Shown here in pieces: positions 1 through 10,423 of a DNA stretch of 64,000 nt; position 1 is the first letter of the stretch; each line of letters starts with the position of its first letter. The stretch is taken from contig OZ241856.1 of NCBI GenBank assembly GCA_965202845.1, positions 1,922,001 through 1,986,000 on the forward strand. The letters run 5' to 3'. Below the pieces are notes generated by a model that was not told the DNA's origin, made no database searches, and was given only the letters and a program-made list of their open reading frames with translations. The position numbers were made by a program, and so were the translations under genes. This stretch comes from CBDATA01 sp965202845 (lineage in GTDB: Bacteria > Acidobacteriota > Vicinamibacteria > Marinacidobacterales > Marinacidobacteraceae).

Positions 1-1586
1 GCGACGACCGGCCCACCCCGGCGCACCAGTTCCGTGACGGGCGCGACTATGTGCCCACCAAGCCGCAGGTTCTCTTCGGGCACCACTTCGCCTCGATCGC
101 CGGCCTCGCGCCCATGCTGGGGCCGGCCATCGCGGTGATCTGGGGCTGGGTCCCGGCGATGATCTGGGTGGTGCTCGGGACCGTCTTCGTGGGCGCGGTT
201 CACGATTTTTCGGCGCTGTGCGTGAGCCTCCGGGCCAAGGGACGCTCCATCGGGCGGATTGCCGAGGACATCATCGGACGCCGGGCCAAGTTCCTGTTCC
301 ACGCCCTGATCGTGTTCCTGATCGGGCTGGCGATGGGGGTCTTCGTCCAGGTCGTCTCCCAGCTGTTCTCGACGACCTTCTATCCGCAGGCGGTGACCCC
401 GAGCGCCATCGTGATGGTCGTGGCGATGGCGATCGGCGTCCTCGCGTACCGCCGCGGGGTCAGCCTGCGGATTCTGGTTCCGATCGGCTCCGCGCTGCTG
501 TTCGTCGGCATCTGGCTGGGCGCCGTGCTCCCGGCGCCGGACCTGCCGATGGCCGGGTGGAGCTACATCCTGCTCGCCTACGCCTTCCTGGCCTCGATCC
601 TCCCGGTCTGGCTGCTCCTCCAGCCCCGCGACTTCCTGAACTCGATCCTGCTCTATCTGGGACTGATCGGCGTCTTCATCTCGTTCGTCATCCAGGACCC
701 GGAGTTCGTGGCGCCCGCCTACAACCCGTCGCCGGAAGGCGCTCCGCCGATCTTCCCCTTCGTCTTCATCGTGATCGCCTGCGGGGCGGTCTCCGGATTC
801 CACGCCCTGGTGTCGTCGGGCACCACCGCGAAGCAGATCGACAAGGAGAGCCATGCCCCCGCGATCGGATACGGCGGCATGATCGGCGAGAGCCTGCTGG
901 GCCTTTCCGCAGTGCTCGCCACCACCGCCGGGTTCGCCAGTTCGGAGGCGTGGCATCAGCATTTCGCCAGCTGGGAGAGCGCCAACGGACTCGCCGCCAA
1001 GCTGAACGCCTACATCCAGGGGACCGCCAATTTCCTCACCACCCTGGGCATTCCGGTGGAGGCGGGCAAGGCGTTCATGGCGCTGGTGGCGGTTTCCTTC
1101 GCGCTCACCACCCTCGACTCGGCGACCCGCATCCTCCGCTACAACATCGAGGAAATCGCCGAGAGCATCAAGGTTCCGGCGCTCGGAAACCGCCATCTGG
1201 CGTCGCTGCTCGCCGTCGCGGTCATCGGCTTCTTCGCCCTCATGGAGGTGGACGGGGTGCCGGCCGGGACCGCGCTCTGGGCGCTGTTCGGCACCACCAA
1301 CCAGATCATGGCGGGGCTCACCCTGCTCTCGGTGACGCTCTACCTGTACTTCCGCAAGAAGCCGTACATCTACACCCTGCTTCCCATGATCTTCATGCTG
1401 CTGACCACCGTCAGCGCGATGATCTACAACATCCGCATCTACGCCGACGGCGAGCACAACCTGCTGCTGGCGGTGGGGGGAGCGATCCTGCTGCTCGCCA
1501 TCTGGCTTCTGGTCGAGGCGGCGCTGCGCTTCACCCGCGATCGCGACGCGGCGATCGAGGGGATCCGAAAGGCCTTCGGGGACTGA
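1..1586 (+). CDS. cstA: Carbon starvation protein CstA-like peptide/pyruvate permease (5' end outside window)
   Basis: Integral inner-membrane transporter of the CstA family, known for uptake of peptides or pyruvate during carbon limitation. The frame is already open at base 3 and reads DDRPTPAHQFRDGRDYVPTK before the family signature VLFGHHFASIAG, so the GTG at 51 is internal and the true start lies upstream of the window. Many hydrophobic segments follow, and the C-terminal part carries the conserved stretch FALTTLDSATRILRYNI and then GTTNQIMAGLTL. The visible 520 or so residues make up most of a 550-700 residue family member. The next gene is convergent and begins 6 bases downstream, with no obvious terminator between them. 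The family assignment is firm; the substrate is not visible from sequence. Confidence 0.93.
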   Translation, partial: DDRPTPAHQFRDGRDYVPTKPQVLFGHHFASIAGLAPMLGPAIAVIWGWVPAMIWVVLGTVFVGAVHDFSALCVSLRAKGRSIGRIAEDIIGRRAKFLFHALIVFLIGLAMGVFVQVVSQLFSTTFYPQAVTPSAIVMVVAMAIGVLAYRRGVSLRILVPIGSALLFVGIWLGAVLPAPDLPMAGWSYILLAYAFLASILPVWLLLQPRDFLNSILLYLGLIGVFISFVIQDPEFVAPAYNPSPEGAPPIFPFVFIVIACGAVSGFHALVSSGTTAKQIDKESHAPAIGYGGMIGESLLGLSAVLATTAGFASSEAWHQHFASWESANGLAAKLNAYIQGTANFLTTLGIPVEAGKAFMALVAVSFALTTLDSATRILRYNIEEIAESIKVPALGNRHLASLLAVAVIGFFALMEVDGVPAGTALWALFGTTNQIMAGLTLLSVTLYLYFRKKPYIYTLLPMIFMLLTTVSAMIYNIRIYADGEHNLLLAVGGAILLLAIWLLVEAALRFTRDRDAAIEGIRKAFGD

Positions 1587-1592
1587 GACTGA

Positions 1593-2378
1593 CTACCGGG
1601 CGCAGGTCAGGTGGCGCCCGCCGTCGATCGGGACGGTGACTCCGGTGATGAACGCCGCCTGGTCGGAAAGCAGGAAGAGCGCGAGCGACGCGACCTCCTC
1701 CGGCGTCCCCACCCGGCCGATCGGGTGGGTGGTTCGGCTGTGCTCCACGAACGCGGCGTACCGCTGGACGTCCAGCCCGCCGGCGCGATGGAGCTCGGTA
1801 CGGGTCACGCCCGGATTCACCGAGTTGACCCGCACCCCCTTCGCCGCCAGCTCCAGCGCGGCGCAGCGGGTGAGCTGGTCCTGCGCCGCCTTGCTGGAGT
1901 TGTAGGCGAGCACGCCCGGAAACGAGCGCATCCCGTTCACGCTGGAGACGTTCACAACCGAACCCTTCCGCCGGATCAGCTCGGGGGCCGCAAGGCGCAT
2001 CAGATCGAAGCACGCCTCCACGTTGAGCGCGAACATCCGCCGCCAGGCGTCCAGGGTGGTGTCCTCGACGGTTCCGAAGGCGATGACTCCCGCCGCGTTC
2101 ACCAAGTGATCCAGCCGCCCGAACCGGGCGACCGCGTCCGCCGCCAGGCGCTCCCGAAACCCGGCGTCGGTGACATCGCCGACCTGCGCTTCCGCCCTTC
2201 CCCCGGCTTCCCGGATCTCCGCCTCCAGCGCTTCCAGCCGCTCCCGCCGGCGCGCCGCCGGAACCACCTGAGCACCCTCGGCGGCCAGCGCGCGGGCGAT
2301 GGCGAGGCCGATGCCGCTGGAGGCGCCGGTGACGATGGCGACCCGATCCGAAAACCGACGGGACGGGACGCTATCCAC
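1593..2378 (-). CDS. SDR-family NAD(P)-dependent oxidoreductase
   Basis: Classical short-chain dehydrogenase/reductase of 261 residues. The Rossmann cofactor motif TGASSGIG is near residue 18, NAAGV near residue 92, catalytic Ser in NVSSVNG, and the active-site pair in AYNSSKAAQ (Tyr-x3-Lys) near residue 160. The C-terminal IDGG motif is present. The chosen start is GTG at 2378, which overlaps the last codons of the upstream DUF4013 gene by 8 bases, so the two are probably co-transcribed. Substrate cannot be predicted; the family reduces or oxidises ketones, alcohols and sugars. It lies tail to tail with cstA. Confidence 0.92.
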   Translation of the reverse strand: MDSVPSRRFSDRVAIVTGASSGIGLAIARALAAEGAQVVPAARRRERLEALEAEIREAGGRAEAQVGDVTDAGFRERLAADAVARFGRLDHLVNAAGVIAFGTVEDTTLDAWRRMFALNVEACFDLMRLAAPELIRRKGSVVNVSSVNGMRSFPGVLAYNSSKAAQDQLTRCAALELAAKGVRVNSVNPGVTRTELHRAGGLDVQRYAAFVEHSRTTHPIGRVGTPEEVASLALFLLSDQAAFITGVTVPIDGGRHLTCAR

Positions 2379-3162
2379 CTTTGACGGCGACCCCCATGAG
2401 CCGGCCGGCGTGCCCCATCGCCACGCCGTAGGAAGCGAAGACCCAGAACATGCCGGGGAAGAAGCCCACCAGGCAGAGCAGCGGGCTCAGGTCGCCCAGG
2501 ATGCCGATCAGCAGCATGGTGAGCAGCAGGTAGAGGCTGATGCGCAGGTTGTTGCGGATGAGATCGAAGATGGCGTCGAAGCGAAACGCCTCCGCGAACT
2601 GATCGGCGGCCACCATCTGGATGAGCGCGGTCGGCAGCAGGATGTGGGCCAGCGCGACCAGAACCGCCACGAAACTGAAGGTGACGATGAACCCCAGCAC
2701 GGTGACGATCCCGGCGAAGACCGAGTGGGTGGTTTCGGCGATGCCGCCGACCATCGCCGCCAGGGCGAACAGAAGCCCGCCGGCTGCGAAGACGGCCACG
2801 AACCAGACGAGGCCCACCCCCAGAACCCGCAGGCCGTCGAGCAGGAGGCCGCCCAGGTCGTCCCATGCGGCGAGCGGGCGCTCGGCGCCCTCGAGCGCGT
2901 TCCGGGCGGTCCGCGCCATGAAGCCGAAGAGCAGCAGCAAACCCAGCCCCAGGAAGGGAATCAGCAGCACGGCGACGGAGCCGAAGACGAACTTGTGGAG
3001 CGCAGCCGGGTCGCGGAAGGCCGCCGCGAGGATCCCGCCGAGATCGAAGCCGGGAGGAGAGGGAGGCGGCGGAGGAGGCGGAGCTTCCGGGGCTGGCGGG
3101 TCCGGGGGGTCAAGCGGAGGGGGGTCGAGCGGAGGAGGTGGAGTCGTTGCGAATTCGGTCAT
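2371..3162 (-). CDS. DUF4013-like integral membrane protein with proline-rich N-terminus
   Basis: A 263-residue protein with an N-terminal segment of about 40 residues made almost wholly of Pro, Ala, Asp and Ser, followed by about five to six hydrophobic segments (for example VAVLLIPFLGLGLLLLFGF and VFAGIVTVLGFIVTFSFVA). The arrangement, including DLIRNNLRISLYLLLTMLLI near residue 190, resembles the DUF4013 family of small membrane proteins of unknown role. It starts at ATG 3162 and is divergent from aconitase across a 51-base gap that holds a shared symmetric -10 element. The SDR gene follows with an overlap. No enzymatic motif is seen. Confidence 0.75.
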   Translation of the reverse strand: MTEFATTPPPPLDPPPLDPPDPPAPEAPPPPPPPSPPGFDLGGILAAAFRDPAALHKFVFGSVAVLLIPFLGLGLLLLFGFMARTARNALEGAERPLAAWDDLGGLLLDGLRVLGVGLVWFVAVFAAGGLLFALAAMVGGIAETTHSVFAGIVTVLGFIVTFSFVAVLVALAHILLPTALIQMVAADQFAEAFRFDAIFDLIRNNLRISLYLLLTMLLIGILGDLSPLLCLVGFFPGMFWVFASYGVAMGHAGRLMGVAVKGG

Positions 3163-3188
3163 GTCTGAAGCGCGCCGGGCTTCCCGGC

Positions 3189-3195
3189 TATCCTA
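3189..3195. promoter_or_regulatory. Overlapping divergent -10 elements between DUF4013 gene and acnA
   Basis: The short stretch CTATCCTACC gives a TATCCT hexamer on the plus strand (3189-3194, 19 bases before the acnA ATG) and a TAGGAT hexamer on the minus strand (3190-3195, 27 bases before the DUF4013 ATG). No convincing -35 is visible. It is the only plausible promoter core in a 51-base divergent gap. Confidence 0.4.
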
Positions 3196-3213
3196 CCGCC
3201 CCCTCTAACGACC

Positions 3214-5901
<2,688 letters not shown>

Positions 5902-5903
5902 AC

Positions 5904-5924
5904 CCGCGCGCCCCTACCGCGCGG
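5904..5924. terminator. GC hairpin between convergent acnA and dehydratase genes
   Basis: A perfect 7-bp inverted repeat (CCGCGCG, 7-base loop, CGCGCGG) sits at the junction of the two convergent genes and overlaps the last codons of the minus-strand gene. There is no T-run on either side, so it is not a canonical intrinsic terminator; it may slow polymerase or help Rho-dependent ends. Confidence 0.3.
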
Positions 5925-6894
5925 ATTCCGGGGTCTCGCCGTCCAGGATGCGGCGCAGCACGCTCATCTCGACGTTGCCGCCGGAGACGACGCAGACGAT
6001 CTTGCGGGGGCGATCGCGCCGCCGACCGGGAACCCGACCGGAAAGCGCCGCCGCCACCGGGCAGGCGCCGGCGCCCTCGGGAACGACCCGGGCCCGCGCG
6101 ACGATCACCCGGATGGCCTCCGCGATCTCGTCCACGCTGACGACCAGCGGTTCCGCGAGCGCCTCCCGGGCCCGCTCCCACATCGGCCCCAGCACCGTGT
6201 TCCCCCCGATGCCGTCCACGAAACTCGGCGTCGTCTCGATCCAGGTCGGCTTCCCCCGCTCCACCGCCCTGGCCAGCTTGGGGGACGAGGCGGCCTCCAC
6301 CGGATGCACCGGCGCCTCCGAACCCATGCCCCGAAGCGCGCTGGCGATGCCGATGCTGAGGCCGCCGCCGCCAAAGGGGACGAGGACCGCATCCACACCG
6401 GGAAGATCTTCGAGGATCTCGAGGCCCACCACCCCGTTCCCCGCCATGACCGCCTCCTCCTCGACCGGGTGGACGAACCGCAGGTTCCGATCCCGCCACT
6501 GGTGGGCGACGATCGCCTCCCACCAGTCGGCGAAGGGCGCCACCACGATTTCGGCGCCCAGGGCGGCGACCGCTCGGCGCTTGGTCTCCGGCGAGGTCTC
6601 CGGCACCACCACGGTGCAGGGAACCCCGCGTTCCCGCGCCATGAAGGCCACCGCCTGCCCCCAGTTTCCGGCGCTCGCGGTGAGCACTCCCCCGCCGATT
6701 TCGGAATCGGACAGCGAGCCGAAAAGCGATGCGGCGGCGCGCATCTTGAAGCAGGAGAACGGCTGGAGGTTTTCGAGCTTCAGCCAGATTGCATCGGGCG
6801 CGTCGTCGTCCAGCCGGAGCGGAACCAGCGGACTCCGGAGCACGAAGGGCGCGGCGCGTTCCCGGGCGGCGCGGATCGAATCCAGCGAAATCAT
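5914..6894 (-). CDS. Threonine/serine dehydratase-like PLP enzyme
   Basis: A 326-residue fold-type II PLP enzyme of the threonine dehydratase/serine racemase family. The Schiff-base lysine lies in FSCFKMRAA near residue 51, the substrate loop in TASAGNWGQ, and the phosphate-binding glycine loop in VPFGGGGLSIGI near residue 173; the closing motif is VVSGGNVE. There is no C-terminal ACT regulatory domain, as in catabolic or broad-specificity members. The family deaminates threonine or serine to 2-oxobutyrate or pyruvate. A minus-strand -10-like TAGACT (6909-6914) lies 14 bases before the ATG. A second relative sits at 58690-59664. The exact substrate is open. Confidence 0.88.
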   Translation of the reverse strand: MISLDSIRAARERAAPFVLRSPLVPLRLDDDAPDAIWLKLENLQPFSCFKMRAAASLFGSLSDSEIGGGVLTASAGNWGQAVAFMARERGVPCTVVVPETSPETKRRAVAALGAEIVVAPFADWWEAIVAHQWRDRNLRFVHPVEEEAVMAGNGVVGLEILEDLPGVDAVLVPFGGGGLSIGIASALRGMGSEAPVHPVEAASSPKLARAVERGKPTWIETTPSFVDGIGGNTVLGPMWERAREALAEPLVVSVDEIAEAIRVIVARARVVPEGAGACPVAAALSGRVPGRRRDRPRKIVCVVSGGNVEMSVLRRILDGETPESAR

Positions 6895-6939
6895 CGGCGG
6901 CGCGGGGGAGTCTATGCGCGCTGGTCAGGGGGAGAGGGC

Positions 6940-6945
6940 TACGAT
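6940..6945 (+). promoter_or_regulatory. -10 element placing coaX as a leaderless gene
   Basis: TACGAT ends 6 bases before the ATG at 6952, the spacing that puts the transcription start on the start codon itself. No Shine-Dalgarno sequence could fit in this spacing. A -35 is not evident. Confidence 0.4.
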
Positions 6946-6951
6946 TCGGGG

Positions 6952-7728
6952 ATGCTCCTCGTCTTCGACGTCGGGAACACCAAGACCGGGATCGGACTCC
7001 ACGACGGGAGGGACTTCGTCCGGGACTGGCGGATCTCCACATCGCTGGATCGGCTTCCCGACGAGACCGCAGCGCTGCTGGACGGGCTGCTCGCCCAGGC
7101 GGGCCGGAGCCATAGCGACATCACCGCGCTCGCGTCGGCGAGCGTGGTTCCGGCCTGCACCGGCGCGCTGCGAACCCTGGCCGAGCGGCGCTTCGCGCTC
7201 CCGCTCTTCGTCCTGAACCACCACACCGCGCACGGCATCCGCCTTTCGGTCGAAACCCCCGAGGAAACCGGCCCGGACCGGATCGCCAACACCGCGGCGG
7301 TCCACCACCTCTACCGGAAGGACGCGATCGTCCTCGACGCCGGCACCGCCCTCACCTTCGACGTGATCACCGCCGACGGCGCCTACCGGGGCGGCGCGAT
7401 CGCCCCCGGACTCGGCATCTCCGCCGAGGCGCTGGCGCGCCGGACCGCCCGACTCCCGGACGTGGAGCTGCTGCCGCCTCGCAACGTGGTCGGAACGCAC
7501 ACGGTGGCCGCCCTCCGCTCCGGGCTGATCTTCGGCTGGACCGGACTCATCCGCGAGATGGTCCGACGCCTGAAGGAGGAGCTCGGCGGCGACCAGACGG
7601 TCATCGCCACCGGCGGCCTGGCGCGACGGGTCGCCGAGTGGACCGGGGTGGTGGACATCGTGAACGAGCGCCTCACCCTGGAGGGCATCCGCATCCTCTA
7701 CGAGCGGGACCGCTATCGCGGGGACTGA
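6952..7728 (+). CDS. coaX: Type III pantothenate kinase
   Basis: Catalyses the first step of coenzyme A synthesis, ATP-dependent phosphorylation of pantothenate, in the cytoplasm. The 258-residue product begins MLLVFDVGNTKTGIGL, the ASKHA phosphate-1 motif of CoaX, and contains GPDRIANTAA (substrate loop), VLDAGTALTFDVI (second Asp-Gly-Thr motif) and YRGGAIAPGLGIS. Family members are 250-270 residues long, which supports the ATG at 6952 over the longer open frame that continues upstream. Its last 16 bases overlap the convergent CBM9 gene. It stands alone on the plus strand between minus-strand genes. Confidence 0.96.
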   Translation: MLLVFDVGNTKTGIGLHDGRDFVRDWRISTSLDRLPDETAALLDGLLAQAGRSHSDITALASASVVPACTGALRTLAERRFALPLFVLNHHTAHGIRLSVETPEETGPDRIANTAAVHHLYRKDAIVLDAGTALTFDVITADGAYRGGAIAPGLGISAEALARRTARLPDVELLPPRNVVGTHTVAALRSGLIFGWTGLIREMVRRLKEELGGDQTVIATGGLARRVAEWTGVVDIVNERLTLEGIRILYERDRYRGD

Positions 7729-8459
7729 CCCGGCGGGGCGAGCGTCAGCGGGCGGAACGCTTCCGGGATGTGGAAGCTGGGGCTTCCGGTGGGGGACCAG
7801 GCGGCGAAGACCGCCCCCCGCCCGGGCGCGTCCGGGCCGCCCGGCCGCTTGATGCGGAAGACGTTGAACAGGAACGAGGATCCCGGTTCGGGGGCGCCGG
7901 GCAGATCGAGGCCGAGCCAGGGCAGCATCAGGACGCCGGTCCAGCCGTCGTCGGTGATGGCGACCGCGGTCCGCATCCCGTCCACCGAAAAGCCGCGATC
8001 CATCGCCCCGACCGGGTCGGAGGCGGTTTCCCCCGGTCCGAGGCGCCGGAGATCGCAGACGACGTTCGCCGGGTTCAGCTCCACTTCGATGTAGCGGCCG
8101 TCGCCGCCCGGATCAAGAAAGATCTCCACCACTTCCTCCTCCCAGAGGGGATCGTCGCGGTCGGTCATGGTGAACCAGGGAGCATCGTCCTCGGCGTCGA
8201 AGCGCAGATGGAGGCCGGCTTCGCTCCAGAGCGCCCGGAACCGGGTGCGATACGGCGCCGGGCCGAAGCGCGCCGCCTGCGCCCGCTCCCATGCGGGCGC
8301 CGTCGGACCCAGGAGGCGGCGGCCGCCGTCGTCGTCGTCGGTCCAAAGCGCCTGGTAGCCGGTCGGCGGCTGGATTCCGGGAGCGGCGAGCATCCAAGCC
8401 AACGCCATCAGCGGAACAGCCGACAGAACGGGCGACAGAACGGGCGCCGGAACAACCAC
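7713..8459 (-). CDS. Secreted CBM9-like carbohydrate-binding protein
   Basis: A 248-residue protein with a hydrophobic signal-like N-terminus and a single domain of the CBM9-like beta-sandwich family (FRALWSEAGLHLRFDAEDD, then WEEEVVEIFLDPGGDGRYIEVELNP near residue 120). Such domains bind sugars or act as stand-alone secreted proteins beside DUF5916 barrels. It is the last gene of the secA-guaB run, 8 bases after the VWFA gene, and its 3' end overlaps coaX by 16 bases tail to tail. No catalytic residues can be named. The larger CBM9/barrel protein two genes upstream has the same kind of domain. Confidence 0.82.
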   Translation of the reverse strand: MVVPAPVLSPVLSAVPLMALAWMLAAPGIQPPTGYQALWTDDDDGGRRLLGPTAPAWERAQAARFGPAPYRTRFRALWSEAGLHLRFDAEDDAPWFTMTDRDDPLWEEEVVEIFLDPGGDGRYIEVELNPANVVCDLRRLGPGETASDPVGAMDRGFSVDGMRTAVAITDDGWTGVLMLPWLGLDLPGAPEPGSSFLFNVFRIKRPGGPDAPGRGAVFAAWSPTGSPSFHIPEAFRPLTLAPPGQSPR

Positions 8460-8467
8460 CAGGGCGG

Positions 8468-10393
8468 CTACCGGATCCGGAATTCCAGTTCCCCCACCGC
8501 CTGGCGCCGCTCCCGCTCGTCGCTCACCCGGACGACCGCGGTGTACGGGCCGATGCGGAGCGAGCCGGTCTGCAGCGGGAGCAGGATCGGCGTTCCGCCG
8601 GGCCGCGACGGATCCAGGTCGAACAGCCCGCGCCGCTCCCCCTCGACCGCGATCTCGCCCGACGCATTCCGAATTTCGTAGGCGACCCGCACGCGGTTCA
8701 CCGGATCTCCCCGGCCCGGAAACACGAAAAACGCCACTCGGGCGTCCTCGCCGCCGGCGAAGGACGCCACCGGACGCACCGGCGGGCCGACCGCCTCCGG
8801 CTCGTGGGCCTCGGCCAGGAAGGGGAAGACGCTCGAAAGCGAAAACGCGGCGCCGAAGTCGCCGGGCACCACGAGAACCGAATCAGCCGACTGGATCAAC
8901 CGCCCGCGTCGCTCCAGAACGATCTCCATCCGATGTTCGCCGGGCGGCAGAGTGGCCGGGGCGCTCACCCAGAACCGCTCGCTGGTCACCGCCCCCGCCG
9001 CCTCGGCGAGAACGCGCCCGTCCGCGTCCGCAATCCGCAATCGGGCTTCCGCCGGCTCGTCCAGATAGGAACCGGGAAGGGCGGCGGCGATCACGCCGAA
9101 GGCGCCTTCGGGGCGAGGCTCCAGAAGATACGAGTACGTGTGGAGGTTTTCCGGGAGCGCGTACCCGTAGGTTCCCCGCGCCGCCGCCTCGGTTTCGGAG
9201 TACGGGCGTTCGCGCTCGCGGGCGAAATAGCCGGGTCGCGCGATGACCCGGAGTTCGGGACGATCGCGCACCCGCACCACGAGGTTGCGGTACGACCCGT
9301 CCAGGTCGCTGTTCTGCGGCGAGAACGAAAGCAGGTAGTACAGCTGGTTCTGGATGCCGATGCGGCGCAGCGCCACCGCGAAGTTGGTCTGGTTGGGATA
9401 CCACTCGCCCCCGGTCGCCACCGCCAGCGATGCGGTTCCGCCCTCGACCGGCGTGTTCGCGGCCGCCTGCATCCGGGTGAGCGGGTGGTCGTTTGGCTCC
9501 ACTCCGACCGGGTTGCCCATCACATCGAAGGCGTTCAACGAGGGGGTCAGAATCCGGTTTTCGTTCCCGTAGATTCCCTCCAGGTCCACCGCGTAGAGCG
9601 TGGCGTTGGCGTGGTTCAGCTGGCGGATCGCCTGCCGGAGGCTGTCGGTCTCGTCGAAGGCGCGCCGTCCGGGAAACTGATCCACTTCGGTCCCGGCGAT
9701 CTCCCCGACCACCTGCCTCGGGTCCGCGAACGTCTGGAGGTCCATCGAGAACAGCACCACTATCTTGCGCCCCTCGACCGGTTCCAGCGCCTCGGCGAGC
9801 GCGTACAGCATCCGGAAGGAGTCCCGGGCGTCCATCTCCGGGCCGACCGGACTTTCGTAGGCGCCCGGGATGATGCGGCGCACGTTGGCGAGCGTCTGCT
9901 GCTTCCCCGGCCAGAACTCCTGGAGAACCCGCACCTGGTTGGCGAACTCGAGGATCATCGTCTCGTCGCCGTCCACCATGTTCTGGACCACGAACTCCTC
10001 GATGCCGCGCTTGGCCCGCCTGAGGTTCACCGGGTCCGCCCGGCGACGGTTGAACACGATGACGAAGCGCCGGGGCGAGACGTTGCCGGGGGCGATTTCG
10101 TCGGAGGGAGTGGTCGCCGGAGAAACGACGCCGGGCTCCCCGGAGGCCGCTGCCTCGACGGCGCCCGGCTCGTAGCGCTCCCAGTCGATCACATCGAGGC
10201 TGCGGACCTGCTGCGGCTCGCCGTCCTCGAAGAGTTCGAAGTCCCCGGCGGAAAGCCCCGGCACCGGGTTCCCGTCCTCGTCCAGCACCAGGACGTCCAC
10301 GATCACCCGGGTCGCCTCCGCCCGGAACCGGAAGGTCTGGGCCAGAACCGGACCCGCCTGCGACAGGCACAGGAACATCAGGAGGAGTCGCAT
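8468..10393 (-). CDS. VWFA-related domain protein, secreted (Acidobacteria-type)
   Basis: A 641-residue exported protein with a signal peptide (MRLLLMFLCLSQAGPVLAQ) followed by the VWFA-related module that is expanded in Acidobacteriota: VDVLVLDEDGNPVPGLSAGD, FELFEDGEPQQV, and FVIVFNRRR, where a standard VWA would carry the DxSxS metal site. A region near residue 280 reads FYLLSF-like (QNQLYYLLSFSPQNSDLDGSYR), typical of the family's C-terminal half. The function of the family is unknown; surface adhesion or complex assembly is often assumed. It starts 30 bases after the CBM9/barrel gene stop, with its own possible -10 TAGTTT (10401-10406) 7 bases before the ATG. Confidence 0.88.
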   Translation of the reverse strand: MRLLLMFLCLSQAGPVLAQTFRFRAEATRVIVDVLVLDEDGNPVPGLSAGDFELFEDGEPQQVRSLDVIDWERYEPGAVEAAASGEPGVVSPATTPSDEIAPGNVSPRRFVIVFNRRRADPVNLRRAKRGIEEFVVQNMVDGDETMILEFANQVRVLQEFWPGKQQTLANVRRIIPGAYESPVGPEMDARDSFRMLYALAEALEPVEGRKIVVLFSMDLQTFADPRQVVGEIAGTEVDQFPGRRAFDETDSLRQAIRQLNHANATLYAVDLEGIYGNENRILTPSLNAFDVMGNPVGVEPNDHPLTRMQAAANTPVEGGTASLAVATGGEWYPNQTNFAVALRRIGIQNQLYYLLSFSPQNSDLDGSYRNLVVRVRDRPELRVIARPGYFARERERPYSETEAAARGTYGYALPENLHTYSYLLEPRPEGAFGVIAAALPGSYLDEPAEARLRIADADGRVLAEAAGAVTSERFWVSAPATLPPGEHRMEIVLERRGRLIQSADSVLVVPGDFGAAFSLSSVFPFLAEAHEPEAVGPPVRPVASFAGGEDARVAFFVFPGRGDPVNRVRVAYEIRNASGEIAVEGERRGLFDLDPSRPGGTPILLPLQTGSLRIGPYTAVVRVSDERERRQAVGELEFRIR

Positions 10394-10400
10394 CAGCAGA

Positions 10401-10406
10401 AAACTA
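10401..10406 (-). promoter_or_regulatory. Possible near-leaderless promoter of the VWFA gene
   Basis: Minus-strand TAGTTT lies 7 bases before the ATG at 10393, and TTGTAG lies 17 bases further upstream as a weak -35. It falls in the 30-base gap after the preceding gene and could give internal transcription of the last two genes of the run. Confidence 0.35.
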
Positions 10407-10423
10407 GCAATCCCGATGCCAGC

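Noticed and set aside
1587..1592. Terminator between cstA and the SDR gene
   Set aside because: Only six bases separate the convergent genes, and no hairpin with a T-run is visible.
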